Source: Chloroflexota bacterium (GTDB lineage Bacteria > Chloroflexota > Anaerolineae > Anaerolineales > UBA11579). From it: 55,889 bases of DNA. Under the pieces are notes generated by a model. The model was not told the DNA's origin. It ran no database searches and saw only the letters and a list, made by a program, of their open reading frames with translations. The stretch is taken from assembly GCA_016191875.1 (NCBI GenBank), contig JACPVG010000017.1:1-55889 (forward strand), in the 5' to 3' direction. Made by a program: the position numbers and the translations under genes. This document shows positions 24,375-32,286 of the stretch, piece by piece (the stretch's first letter is position 1; the number at the start of each line of letters is the position of its first letter).

Positions 24375-25134
24375 TTGCCTCCGGATTCGCCCGCGCCACC
24401 ATCTGCATCTCCGCCAGCAGGTCCATCAGATGTTCGGTCTGCTGGCTGCGCGGCCGCAGCACGGGGATGAAGTCATCCGGCGGAGTGAGGTTTGCCGCTT
24501 TCAACTCGGCCTCAACCTGCTCGCGCCAGGCCGCTTCCAGCCCGCCGGTCTCCGGCACCACGCCTGCGCCCGCCAGCGCCGCCTCGCCCGGCAACGGCAG
24601 GAACAGTTGGGCGGCATAGGGCCACAATTCGTCCAGCGCGGCCTGCATCCGCCGGTGGCTCTCCTCGGTACCCAGCCCCAGGCGCAGCAGCCAGGCTTTG
24701 CCGTGGCGCAGGTGATAGCGTTCTTCGTTCAGGATCTTGGCGGCCGCCTCGGCCAGCGGCGCGTGCGCGCTCGACTTCAAACCTTCCAGCCGCAGCACTT
24801 CGAGCGCGTCGAACAGATACCGCCGCAGCAGCGTGAAGGCCCAGTCGCCGCGCGGCAGCGTTACCCATTGCACACAACGCCACTCGGAAGCGTCCCGGAA
24901 ATACGCCAGGTGGTCGGGGAAGCGCGCCGGCTCCTCGTCCAGCAGCGCCGCCGCCAGTTCGTACCAGGTGCGGGCGTGGCCGAGTTCGTCCACCGCCAGG
25001 TTGGCGAAGGCGATGTCCTCTTCCAGGATCGGCGCGTGCCCGCACCACTCGGAGTCGCGGTGAGACAGGATGAGTTCGTCGTCGCCCAGGGCGATGAGGT
25101 ATTCCGCCAGAGCGGAATTGAGTTTCTTCTGCAC
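24367..25134 (-). CDS. paaC: Phenylacetyl-CoA epoxidase subunit PaaC
   Basis: 255 residues, helical. It shares the ferritin-like fold of PaaA but has a degenerate metal site (E-E-D-I-A-F-A-N-L-A-V-D-E-L-G-H-A and E-R-Y-H-L-R-H-G retained in part). PaaC is the structural partner of PaaA in the epoxidase. The start is GTG with GAGGA six bases upstream, one base after the paaB stop. Confidence 0.92.
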   Translation of the reverse strand: MQKKLNSALAEYLIALGDDELILSHRDSEWCGHAPILEEDIAFANLAVDELGHARTWYELAAALLDEEPARFPDHLAYFRDASEWRCVQWVTLPRGDWAFTLLRRYLFDALEVLRLEGLKSSAHAPLAEAAAKILNEERYHLRHGKAWLLRLGLGTEESHRRMQAALDELWPYAAQLFLPLPGEAALAGAGVVPETGGLEAAWREQVEAELKAANLTPPDDFIPVLRPRSQQTEHLMDLLAEMQMVARANPEARW

Positions 25135-25135
25135 G

Positions 25136-25681
25136 TCAGTCCTCGAGCTTGCCTTTGGCGCGCATCTGGCGCATCATCGTGATGACCGGGTAAAAGGCCT
25201 GGTTCTTGAAATCGTGGCTCTCCGAGAACTGGAACAGGCTCTCAGCCTCGGCCTCGTCGGAATACAGCGTGCGCGCCGCCGGGAACACCCACCACACCAG
25301 CACCGGCTTGCCGCCAAAGCCCTCGATGGCGCGCTTCATCGCCATTGGCGCGCTGGCGGCCTCGACCATGCCGAGTTGATCCAGCTGGCCCAGGTGGTGG
25401 AGTTTGCCGAAGACGTGGTATTTCTCCTCCGCGCCGCCGGCGTCCTGCACGCCCGCCAGCCAGGTCCCATCGGCGAGTTCCTGGGCCGTCTTGGCAAAGA
25501 TGCACTCGACCGGCGTCACCCACATGGCATGCGCCCTCGGCCGCCGCACGAACACGTCCCGCCCGTTCAGCAGCGCCATCTCGATATCCGGGGCGTGCAC
25601 AGTGCCGTTGTGAACCAGCGGCTCACCGGGAGCCATCTGCTGGAAGACCATGAAGCGCGGCCACTGCGTATCGGGCATCAC
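25136..25681 (-). CDS. paaB: Phenylacetyl-CoA epoxidase subunit PaaB, extended form
   Basis: 181 residues, against roughly 95 for the common PaaB. The N-terminal half is typical (W-P-R-F-M-V-F-Q-Q, H-N-G-T-V-H-A-P-D, A-L-L-N-G-R-D-V-F-V-R-R-P, then V-T-P-V-E-C-I). The C-terminal half (about 85-181) adds F-G-G-K-P-V-L-V-W-W-V-F-P and an F-Q-F-S-E-S-H-D-F-K-N-Q segment. PaaB bridges PaaAC dimers. The start is GTG or the ATG one codon later. It begins 5 bases after paaA ends. Confidence 0.9.
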   Translation of the reverse strand: MMPDTQWPRFMVFQQMAPGEPLVHNGTVHAPDIEMALLNGRDVFVRRPRAHAMWVTPVECIFAKTAQELADGTWLAGVQDAGGAEEKYHVFGKLHHLGQLDQLGMVEAASAPMAMKRAIEGFGGKPVLVWWVFPAARTLYSDEAEAESLFQFSESHDFKNQAFYPVITMMRQMRAKGKLED

Positions 25682-25685
25682 AGCC

Positions 25686-26657
25686 TCAATTCAAACTGCC
25701 ATGCTTCTCAGCATACGCAGCCAGCGCCTGGCGCACCCACAGGCCGTCGTCGTGCGCCCTGCGCCGCGCCGCCATGCGCTGGGCGTTCATCGGTCCGTCG
25801 CCCTTCACCACCCGCCAGAATTCGTCCCAGTCGATGGAACCGAATTCCCAGTGCCCGGTCTCTTCGTTGTATTTCAGGTCCGGGTCGGGCAGGGTCAGGC
25901 CCAGCGCCATCAGGTCGGGCGCCAGCTGGTCGACGAAGTCCTGGCGCAGTTCGTCGTTGGTGCGGGTCTTGATGCCCCACTTCACCAGCGTGGGCGTGTT
26001 GGGCGAGTCGGTGTCGTGCGGCCCGAACATCATCAGCGTCGGCCACCACCAGCGCGTGATGGCGTCCTGCATCATCCTGCGCTGGGCCGGCGTGCCCTGC
26101 GACAGCAGGATGACCTGCTCCTGGCCCTGCTTCTTGTGGAAGTTCTCTTCCATGCAGATTCGCACCATCGCCCGCGAATAGGGGCCATACGAGCAGCGCG
26201 CCAGCATGGTCTGATTCATGATGGCCGCCCCATCCACCAGCCAGCCAATGGTGCCGATGTCGGCCCAGTTGAGCGTCGGGTAGTTGAAGATGTTGGAGTA
26301 TTTGGCCGCGCCGGTGAGCAGCATTTCCACCATTTCTTCGCGCGTCGCGCCCAGCGTTTCGGCGGCGTGGTAGAGGTACTGGCCGTGCCCGGCCTCGTCC
26401 TGCACCTTGGCCAGCAGGATTAACTTTCGCTTCAAGCTGGGCGCACGCGTGATCCATGCCCCCTCTGGCAGCATGCCGACGATTTCGCTATGCGCATGCT
26501 GCGAGATCATCCGAATCAACTGCTTGCGGTACTCGGCCGGCATCCAGTCGCCCGGCTCGATCTTCTCGCCGCGCGCGATGCGGGCTTCGAACTCTGCCAG
26601 TCTTTCCGGCTCTGCCTTGCCATCCTGTTTTATGTCATCCACGCTTGCGCCGTACAT
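25686..26657 (-). CDS. paaA: Phenylacetyl-CoA epoxidase catalytic subunit PaaA
   Basis: 323 residues. Ferritin-like di-iron oxygenase subunit that epoxidises phenylacetyl-CoA. The metal-ligand motifs are visible: [13 protein letters not shown] (E-x2-H type) and, later, [12 protein letters not shown] (E-x2-H). The ATG at 26657 follows GGAGG; upstream in-frame codons lack a ribosome binding site. It is the first gene of paaABCD, with paaE (reductase) absent from the window. Confidence 0.95.
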   Translation of the reverse strand: MYGASVDDIKQDGKAEPERLAEFEARIARGEKIEPGDWMPAEYRKQLIRMISQHAHSEIVGMLPEGAWITRAPSLKRKLILLAKVQDEAGHGQYLYHAAETLGATREEMVEMLLTGAAKYSNIFNYPTLNWADIGTIGWLVDGAAIMNQTMLARCSYGPYSRAMVRICMEENFHKKQGQEQVILLSQGTPAQRRMMQDAITRWWWPTLMMFGPHDTDSPNTPTLVKWGIKTRTNDELRQDFVDQLAPDLMALGLTLPDPDLKYNEETGHWEFGSIDWDEFWRVVKGDGPMNAQRMAARRRAHDDGLWVRQALAAYAEKHGSLN

Positions 26658-26741
26658 TGAGCCTCCAAAAAAGGGTGATGAGTTCTGAGTTATGCGTAAC
26701 GAGGTAACTGCACATCTCGTATTGCGCGATTTGTACTTCAT

Positions 26742-26815
26742 CCGTTATTCGTGAACCGATATTCGATTCTCTACTCACGAATATCGAATATCCAATTACC
26801 AGTTACCAATTACCT
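26742..26815. repeat. ATATTCG and TTACC iterated repeats between ALDH and paaA
   Basis: TTATTCGTGAACCGATATTCG, CACGAATATCGAATATCC, then AATTACCAGTTACC and AATTACC. Same order of the two unit types as in the paaC-paaD gap. Confidence 0.65.
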
Positions 26816-26817
26816 CA

Positions 26818-28323
26818 TCACTGCATCCCCACCCACACCGTTTTCACCTGCGTATACAACTCGATGGCTTCCTTGCCCATCTCGCGCCCGAAGCCGGACT
26901 GCTTGTAGCCGCCGAACGGCGCGGCCGGGTCGATCATGCCGTAGCCGTTAATCCACACCGTCCCGGCCTGCACGGCGTGGGCGTAGCGGTGCGCCTTGCC
27001 GATGTCGCGCGTCCACACTCCGGCCGCCAGCCCGTAAATGGTGTTGTTGGCGCGCGCGATGAGTTCGTCCCAATCGTCGAAGGCCGTCACCGCCGCCACC
27101 GGCCCGAAGATCTCATCGGTCACGATGGACAGCGAGTCATCCTGATAGGCGAACACCGTCGGCTGGACGAAGTAACCGCCGCCCAGTTCTTCGACGCGGC
27201 CGCCGCCGGTCACCACCTCGGCCCCGGCTTTCTTGCCCTCCTCGATATAGCCAACGATGCGGCTCATCTGCTGTTCCGTGATGACCGGCCCGACATGCAC
27301 TTTCTCGGCGAAGCCGTGATTCACAACCATCTTCTCGACCTGCGCCTTCAGCCCTTCGACCACCTGCTCGTAGGCAGCGCGCTCGACGAACAGCCGCGTG
27401 CCAGCCACGCACTCCTGCCCGGCGGTGCTGAACACCGCCCACTGCGCCCCGCGGATGGCGGCATTGACATCGGCATCCGCGAAGATGACATTGGGCGACT
27501 TGCCGCCCAGTTCCAGGCTCACCCGTTTGAGGTTGCTGTTGGCGGCCGCCTCCATGATTTTGCGCCCCACCTCGGTCGAGCCGGTGAAGGCCAGTTTGTC
27601 GATTCCCATGTGCTTCGCCAGCGCCGCGCCGGTGGGCAGGCCTGGGCCGGGCAGCACGTTCACCACCCCCGGCGGGAACCCGGCTTCCTTCACCAGGTCG
27701 GCCAGATACAGCGCCGTCAGTGGCGTCTGCTCGGCCGGCTTGAGAATCAGCGTGTTGCCGGCCGTGAGCGCCGGGCCGAGTTTCCAGATCGCCATCAGCA
27801 GCGGGAAATTCCAGGGGATGATGCCCGCCACCACACCCAGCGGCTCGCGCCGCGTGTAGACGAACTGGTCCGGGTACGTGACCGGCACGGTGCTGCCTTC
27901 GATCTTGTCCGCCCAGCCGGCCTGGTAGCGCAGGTGCTTGGTCACGTAGGGCAAATCGCCGCGGCGCGCCACCCGCAGGGGTTTACCGTTGTCCAGCGTT
28001 TCCAGTTCGGCCAGCGCATCGGCGTGCGCGTCGATCAGGTCGGCCAGTTTGAACAGCCGCGCGGCCCGGTCGGCGGCAGCCAACTGGCTCCACGGCCCGC
28101 GAAAGGCTGTCCGCGCCGCCGCCACGGCGGCATCCACGTCCGCCTCACCTGCCAGAGCCACCTCGGCCAGCACATCGCCGCTGGCCGGGTTCCGCGTTTC
28201 GAAGGTTTCGCCGCTCTGCGCCGCGAGCCACTCGTTGTTGATGAACAGGTTCTTGGGGTGCTTCTCCAGGAACTCCAGCGTCCCCGGCTGCAATTTCACG
28301 TCCGGCAGTTTCAGCGCGCTCAT
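26818..28323 (-). CDS. NAD(P)-dependent aldehyde dehydrogenase
   Basis: 501 residues, full length for the family. It has I-I-P-W-N-F-P-L (about 160-167), F-T-G-S-T-E-V-G, the catalytic Glu in S-L-E-L-G-G-K-S and catalytic Cys in A-G-Q-E-C-V-A-G. It resembles betaine or phenylacetaldehyde-type enzymes. Its ATG overlaps the crotonase stop by 4 bases, so both proteins are made together just upstream of paaA. It could make phenylacetate from phenylacetaldehyde, or oxidise the open-chain semialdehyde formed from oxepin-CoA (the role of the PaaZ dehydrogenase half). Confidence 0.9.
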   Translation of the reverse strand: MSALKLPDVKLQPGTLEFLEKHPKNLFINNEWLAAQSGETFETRNPASGDVLAEVALAGEADVDAAVAAARTAFRGPWSQLAAADRAARLFKLADLIDAHADALAELETLDNGKPLRVARRGDLPYVTKHLRYQAGWADKIEGSTVPVTYPDQFVYTRREPLGVVAGIIPWNFPLLMAIWKLGPALTAGNTLILKPAEQTPLTALYLADLVKEAGFPPGVVNVLPGPGLPTGAALAKHMGIDKLAFTGSTEVGRKIMEAAANSNLKRVSLELGGKSPNVIFADADVNAAIRGAQWAVFSTAGQECVAGTRLFVERAAYEQVVEGLKAQVEKMVVNHGFAEKVHVGPVITEQQMSRIVGYIEEGKKAGAEVVTGGGRVEELGGGYFVQPTVFAYQDDSLSIVTDEIFGPVAAVTAFDDWDELIARANNTIYGLAAGVWTRDIGKAHRYAHAVQAGTVWINGYGMIDPAAPFGGYKQSGFGREMGKEAIELYTQVKTVWVGMQ

Positions 28324-29231
28324 TCGTCCTTCACCTCATGGTCGTCGAATTCGGGGAGTTCGCCGCCCAGCCATTCCGGGCGGCCGTCTTCCGCCCAGCG
28401 GCGGCGGATTTCATCGTAGCGTTGCGGGCGCTTCTGGTCGAACGATGCCACGCCCTCCCAGGTCTCCGGGCTGGTGTTGTGGATCGCCAGCCAGTCACGG
28501 CCGTGCCCGATGGTCAGATGCCACGACAGGTCGCGCCAGAAGTTCAACTGCTGCTTGGTGTAGCGCGTCTTTTCCGGGAACTTATTCTTCAACTTTTCCA
28601 CAACTTCGTCCACCTTGGCGTCCAGGTCGGCGCGCGGCACGATCCAGTTCACCAGCCCCCATTCATAGGCTTTCTGGGCCGGTATCTCTTCATTCAGAAA
28701 CAGGATTTCGCGAGCGCGCCGGTCGCCGACCAGCAGCGGCAGGAACTGGGTCGCGCCGGCCAGCGCCACGCTGCCGTGGCTGGTGCCCACCTGGCGGATG
28801 TAGATGTCGTCGGCCGCCACCGCCAGGTCGCAGGACAGGTTGAACTCGTTGCCGCCCCCGACGACGATGCCGTTCAGCCGGGCGACCGTGGGCTTGCCCA
28901 GGTTGCGCAGCCGTTCGTGGGCCTCGATGAATTCGCCCATCCACTTCCAGTAATCGCGCGGCCGCTCCAGGAATTGCTTCTGCTCGTTCAGGTCGGCCCC
29001 GGTGCAGAAGGCTTTCTTGCCCGCGCCGGTGACCACCAGCACGGCCACGCTGTCGTCCCAACTGGCATCCTTGAAGGCCGCGTTGAGTTCGCTCAACACC
29101 TGGTGGTTGATCGCGTTGAGTTTTTCCGGCCGGTTAAACGTCACCGTGGCGCGGCCGTCCGCTTTTTCGTACAGGATGCTCTTGAAGTTGAATTCTCCGG
29201 CGGGCTTGCCGGTGAAGATGCGTTCGGCCAA
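28320..29231 (-). CDS. Crotonase-fold ring hydrolase, BamA/Oah-like
   Basis: 303 residues. Crotonase fold with an oxyanion-hole pattern (F-C-T-G-A-D-L-N) and V-V-G-G-G-N-E-F-N-L-S-C-D. The segment Q-V-G-T-S-H-G-S-V-A, then A-T-Q-F-L-P-L-L-V-G-D-R-R-A-R-E and R-Y-T-K-Q-Q-L-N-F-W-R-D resembles 6-oxocyclohex-1-ene-1-carbonyl-CoA hydrolases (BamA/Oah) more than plain enoyl-CoA hydratases, as I recall those sequences. The start is probably TTG at 29231 with GGAGAG seven bases upstream; a TTG at 29246 is also in frame. It is the first gene of the aldehyde dehydrogenase-paa run. Confidence 0.75.
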   Translation of the reverse strand: MAERIFTGKPAGEFNFKSILYEKADGRATVTFNRPEKLNAINHQVLSELNAAFKDASWDDSVAVLVVTGAGKKAFCTGADLNEQKQFLERPRDYWKWMGEFIEAHERLRNLGKPTVARLNGIVVGGGNEFNLSCDLAVAADDIYIRQVGTSHGSVALAGATQFLPLLVGDRRAREILFLNEEIPAQKAYEWGLVNWIVPRADLDAKVDEVVEKLKNKFPEKTRYTKQQLNFWRDLSWHLTIGHGRDWLAIHNTSPETWEGVASFDQKRPQRYDEIRRRWAEDGRPEWLGGELPEFDDHEVKDE

Positions 29232-29280
29232 AGGTGGACTCTCCAATCGGGCAGGTCGTCGCGCCTATTTTACCCGATGG

Positions 29281-29381
29281 GAGGCAGCAGGTAGTAGGCA
29301 GAAGACAGTGGGCAGTTAACAGAAAACCGCAGTCAGCAAGGAGACCGCGAATTACCAGTTACCGATTACCGCTTACCAACT
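29281..29381. repeat. Iterated CTGCC-type and TTACC-type repeats
   Basis: GAGGCAGCAGGTAGTAGGCAG and GACAGTGGGCAGTTAAC are followed by AATTACCAGTTACC, GATTACC and GCTTACC. This is the gap between the crotonase start and the end of the Nudix gene. Confidence 0.6.
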
Positions 29382-29870
29382 CTCCAGCACACTCACATGC
29401 ACCCGCAGCAGGTCCGGCAGGTTATCCTGGATGGCCAGGCAGATCTTCTCGTGCAGCGTGGGATACCACACGCTCTGGCTCTGATCCAGCCAGCGTGCCT
29501 CCTGGACCTCGTCGCTCAGTCCGGAAACGGACGCATCGTCCACCATGATCAAATACCACAGGTTGAGCGTTTGGGTTGCGTGGTAGTAATCCACCACCAG
29601 TTTCTCGCGCCAGCGTTCGTCGGCATCCACCAGTCGGATGCCCTCTTCTTCCAGTTCGCGCATCAGCGCCCCATCGGCGCTCTCGCCATCGTGCACGTGC
29701 CCGCCCGGCAGGGTGTATTTGCCATCCGTGCGGTGGCTGTGGATGACGCCCAGCACCGCGCCGTCGCGGCGGCGGATGAGGATGGCGCGGGCAGTGACCT
29801 CATCGAAGGGCAACTCGATGGTGGATTGGGGGATCTGTTGCTTGCGGGGGTCGAGCGTGGCGCGCATCAT
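29373..29870 (-). CDS. Nudix hydrolase
   Basis: 165 residues with a full Nudix box, G-G-H-V-H-D-G-E-S then L-M-R-E-L-E-E-E-G-I (about 56-78). These Mg-dependent enzymes cleave nucleoside diphosphates linked to another moiety; the substrate is not predictable. Two Met codons open the frame, no clear ribosome binding site. It is followed downstream by the crotonase-paa operon on the same strand after about 140 bases of repeats. Confidence 0.92.
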   Translation of the reverse strand: MMRATLDPRKQQIPQSTIELPFDEVTARAILIRRRDGAVLGVIHSHRTDGKYTLPGGHVHDGESADGALMRELEEEGIRLVDADERWREKLVVDYYHATQTLNLWYLIMVDDASVSGLSDEVQEARWLDQSQSVWYPTLHEKICLAIQDNLPDLLRVHVSVLESW

Positions 29871-29918
29871 GGCGTGATTATAGCCTTGCCGGCGAGTTCG
29901 TCAAATCCCGGCGGTCTT

Positions 29919-30272
29919 TCAAAACGAGAAACTCAGGCCGATGGTGTAAGCAACCAGCAGGGCCAACGCCGCGCCGGCGTACACCAGATACAGCCATGCA
30001 CAGGCCAGCGCCAGTCGGTAGCGCTTGAAGGCCAGCGCAAGCCAGCCCGCGAAGACGGTGACAAGAGCAACGTAGGGGTACGCCCGTAGGGCGGCTGCCA
30101 GCCAGACCGCCAGGCGCGCCGGCCCTGGCAGCGCCTCCGGCCTCGCCAGCCAACCGGTGTTGAAGGCCCGCCAGGGCAGCCCGCAGGCCAGCGCCAGGCC
30201 GGTGGCCGCCAGCAGCAGCAGCAGGACGCGGCGCACCCGCCGCTCGTACGTGGTCAGCTCGGGCGCTTCCAT
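29919..30272 (-). CDS. Small membrane protein, unknown function
   Basis: 117 residues with three to four hydrophobic helices (about 15-33, 52-72, 75-90, 95-115) and a basic start (M-E-A-P-E-L-T-T-Y-E-R-R-V-R-R). No family recognised. An earlier in-frame ATG at 30308 would add 12 residues. Divergent from the next gene. Confidence 0.6.
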   Translation of the reverse strand: MEAPELTTYERRVRRVLLLLLAATGLALACGLPWRAFNTGWLARPEALPGPARLAVWLAAALRAYPYVALVTVFAGWLALAFKRYRLALACAWLYLVYAGAALALLVAYTIGLSFSF

Positions 30273-30360
30273 GCCTGCAACTATACAACGCCAGGGATAG
30301 GCCCGCAACCCGCCGCCGCCGGATACGTATAGGAGGTGTCACCCTGAATCGAGGAGAACC

Positions 30361-31143
30361 ATGAAAACATCACGCAACATCATCCTGGGTCTGGTCTTGC
30401 TGGTCGTCGGCGGCTACCTGCTCCTGCAGAATTTCGGCATTGTGCCGGAACTGAGGGGCAGCGCCTGGACCTACGTGTTCGCCGCCGCCAGCCTGCTCTT
30501 CTTGCTCATCTACGTTTCAGCCGGTTGGCGCGAATGGGGCTGGCTGTTTCCGGTCACCATCGGCGCGGCGCTGGCGTTCGGCGGCTTTACGGAAGGGCGC
30601 AGCATCAACGGCGAACTGGTCGGTTCGCTCTTCCTGTGGAGCATCGCCGTCCCCTTCTGGGTGGCGCGCTTCGCCCGCCGCGAGAACTGGTGGGCGGTCA
30701 TCCCGGCCGGGGTTCTCACCGTCATCGGCGCCATCCCGGTGCTCACCACCCTGCGCGGCGGCGACGAACTCGTGCCCGTGGTCATGATGTACGGCCTGGC
30801 GCTGGTGTTCGTGGTCGTCTACCTGCAGAACCGCGGTCAGTGGTGGCCGATCATCCCGGCCGGTTCGCTGGCCGCCGTCGGCACGGTCATCCTGCTGGCC
30901 GAGTCTCGCCTGCCCGGAAACTGGGAAGGCCAGCTCATCGGCGCGGCCCTCTTCGGGCTGATGGCGCTCACCTTCGGCCTGCTCTATTGGCTGCACCGCC
31001 CGGAGACCGGCTGGGCGCGCTATCCGGCCATCGTGCTGGCGATTCTGGCGGCCGTCACTCTCGTGGCCGGCCCGGCGGCGCAATACGTGTTCCCCTTGCT
31101 GATGATCGGCATCGGCGCCTGGCTGCTCATCCGCCGCCGCTGA
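30361..31143 (+). CDS. Polytopic membrane protein with LiaF-type N-terminus
   Basis: 260 residues with eight to nine membrane helices in pairs. The opening G-L-V-L-L-V-V-G-G-Y-L-L-L-Q-N-F-G and the closing L-L-M-I-G-I-G-A-W-L-L-I-R-R-R resemble the LiaF/DUF5668 transmembrane module, which often occurs in cell-envelope stress proteins. The function is not known. GAGGAG precedes the ATG by 4 bases. It faces the epimerase gene across a long hairpin. Confidence 0.8.
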   Translation: MKTSRNIILGLVLLVVGGYLLLQNFGIVPELRGSAWTYVFAAASLLFLLIYVSAGWREWGWLFPVTIGAALAFGGFTEGRSINGELVGSLFLWSIAVPFWVARFARRENWWAVIPAGVLTVIGAIPVLTTLRGGDELVPVVMMYGLALVFVVVYLQNRGQWWPIIPAGSLAAVGTVILLAESRLPGNWEGQLIGAALFGLMALTFGLLYWLHRPETGWARYPAIVLAILAAVTLVAGPAAQYVFPLLMIGIGAWLLIRRR

Positions 31144-31179
31144 TCGAGCTCCGAACAAGACTTAAGTAGAGAACCATCG

Positions 31180-31230
31180 CGGGTAGGGGCGACGCAAGAG
31201 TTGCGCAGCAACTCCATTCGCCCCTACCCG
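31180..31230. terminator. Long nested hairpin between convergent genes
   Basis: A perfect 13-bp outer stem CGGGTAGGGGCGA/TCGCCCCTACCCG encloses an inner stem GAGTTGC-GCA-GCAACTC (31198-31214). It lies between the membrane protein (+) and the epimerase (-), where a bidirectional terminator is expected, although no T-run follows. The GTAGGGGCGA ends have the look of a dispersed palindromic repeat. Confidence 0.6.
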
Positions 31231-31248
31231 TTATTCAGCACGCGAGGC

Positions 31249-32217
31249 TCACGCCCGGCCGTAGAACGGCGACAGCCGCAGCAGCCACCAGCGCGCCAGC
31301 GGGCGCAGCGCGACGGCCACATTCCGCCAGCCGCCCAGCCGGGCGCGCAATTCCCGTATGTAATCGTCAAGCGTGTGGTTCTGGTAATCCAGCAGCCGTT
31401 GGCTTTCTTCGGTGTCCAGCCAGTCCGTGCTGTAGGGCACGGTTGTGAAGGCTTCGTCCGGGAAACCCCCCACCCCCGCCGTCTCCAGGATCCGGTTCAT
31501 CAGGTCGCGGTAGACGAACTGGCAGCGCGCCCCGCCGCCGATGAGCAGCGTCCGCCCCCAGACCTCTTCGCTTTCCACTCCGTTGGCAAGCGCCACGGCC
31601 ACGTCCGGCCCGAAGACGTATTCGATGCGGTTGCCGGGCGGCACCTCGAACATGCCGCGGTCCAGGATGAGCCGTAATGGCAGCGCGGCCGCGAAGCGGA
31701 AGATGCTCCACTGCAATCGAGACGCGCGCACCATGCGCTCTTTCTCCACTTTGTGCCGGGCATAGTGCTCCACCGGGTTGACCGGGTCGCTGGCCCGGCG
31801 CGGCGGCGGCAGGTGCTGGGTATGGCCGAAGACGTGCAGCGACGAACCGAGGATGAGGCGCGGCGGGCGCGGCTGCCCTTCCATCCGCTCGATGAGGTTG
31901 CGCGTGCCGCCCACGTTGACCTGCTCGGCCAGTTCCGGGTGCTCTTCGCTCTTCTTGCCAGTTACCGAGAGATGCGGGATGAGCGCCGCCAGGTGGATGA
32001 CCACGTCCTGCCCGGTCACCGCCGGCGACAGGTCTTCGCCGCGGCGGATGTCGCCCCACACAACCTTCAGCCCAGTACCAAAAGAGCGCGCCGCCCGCCG
32101 GTTGCGCCGCGTGTCCAGGTCAAACGCCGTGATGCGCTGGCCGCGCCGCACAAGTTCTGAAAGCGTGTGCAACCCCAGGTTGCCAAACGCGCCGGTGACC
32201 AGTATGTTCTTTTCCAT
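31249..32217 (-). CDS. NAD-dependent epimerase/dehydratase family protein
   Basis: 322 residues. The extended short-chain dehydrogenase fold has T-G-A-F-G-N-L-G at the N-terminus, G-D-I-R-R-G, V-I-H-L-A-A-L and the catalytic Y-A-R-H-K (about 152-156) after S-S-L-H-V-F-G. The product could be a sugar epimerase or a reductase; the substrate is not predictable. It is a single gene between a hairpin and the haem-motif lipoprotein. Confidence 0.9.
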   Translation of the reverse strand: MEKNILVTGAFGNLGLHTLSELVRRGQRITAFDLDTRRNRRAARSFGTGLKVVWGDIRRGEDLSPAVTGQDVVIHLAALIPHLSVTGKKSEEHPELAEQVNVGGTRNLIERMEGQPRPPRLILGSSLHVFGHTQHLPPPRRASDPVNPVEHYARHKVEKERMVRASRLQWSIFRFAAALPLRLILDRGMFEVPPGNRIEYVFGPDVAVALANGVESEEVWGRTLLIGGGARCQFVYRDLMNRILETAGVGGFPDEAFTTVPYSTDWLDTEESQRLLDYQNHTLDDYIRELRARLGGWRNVAVALRPLARWWLLRLSPFYGRA

Positions 32218-32286
32218 GCCCGGATTCTACACCCCGAGCAGGCGAGATTGACGGTTGAGACCATTTGGACGATTAAGACGGTTCTG

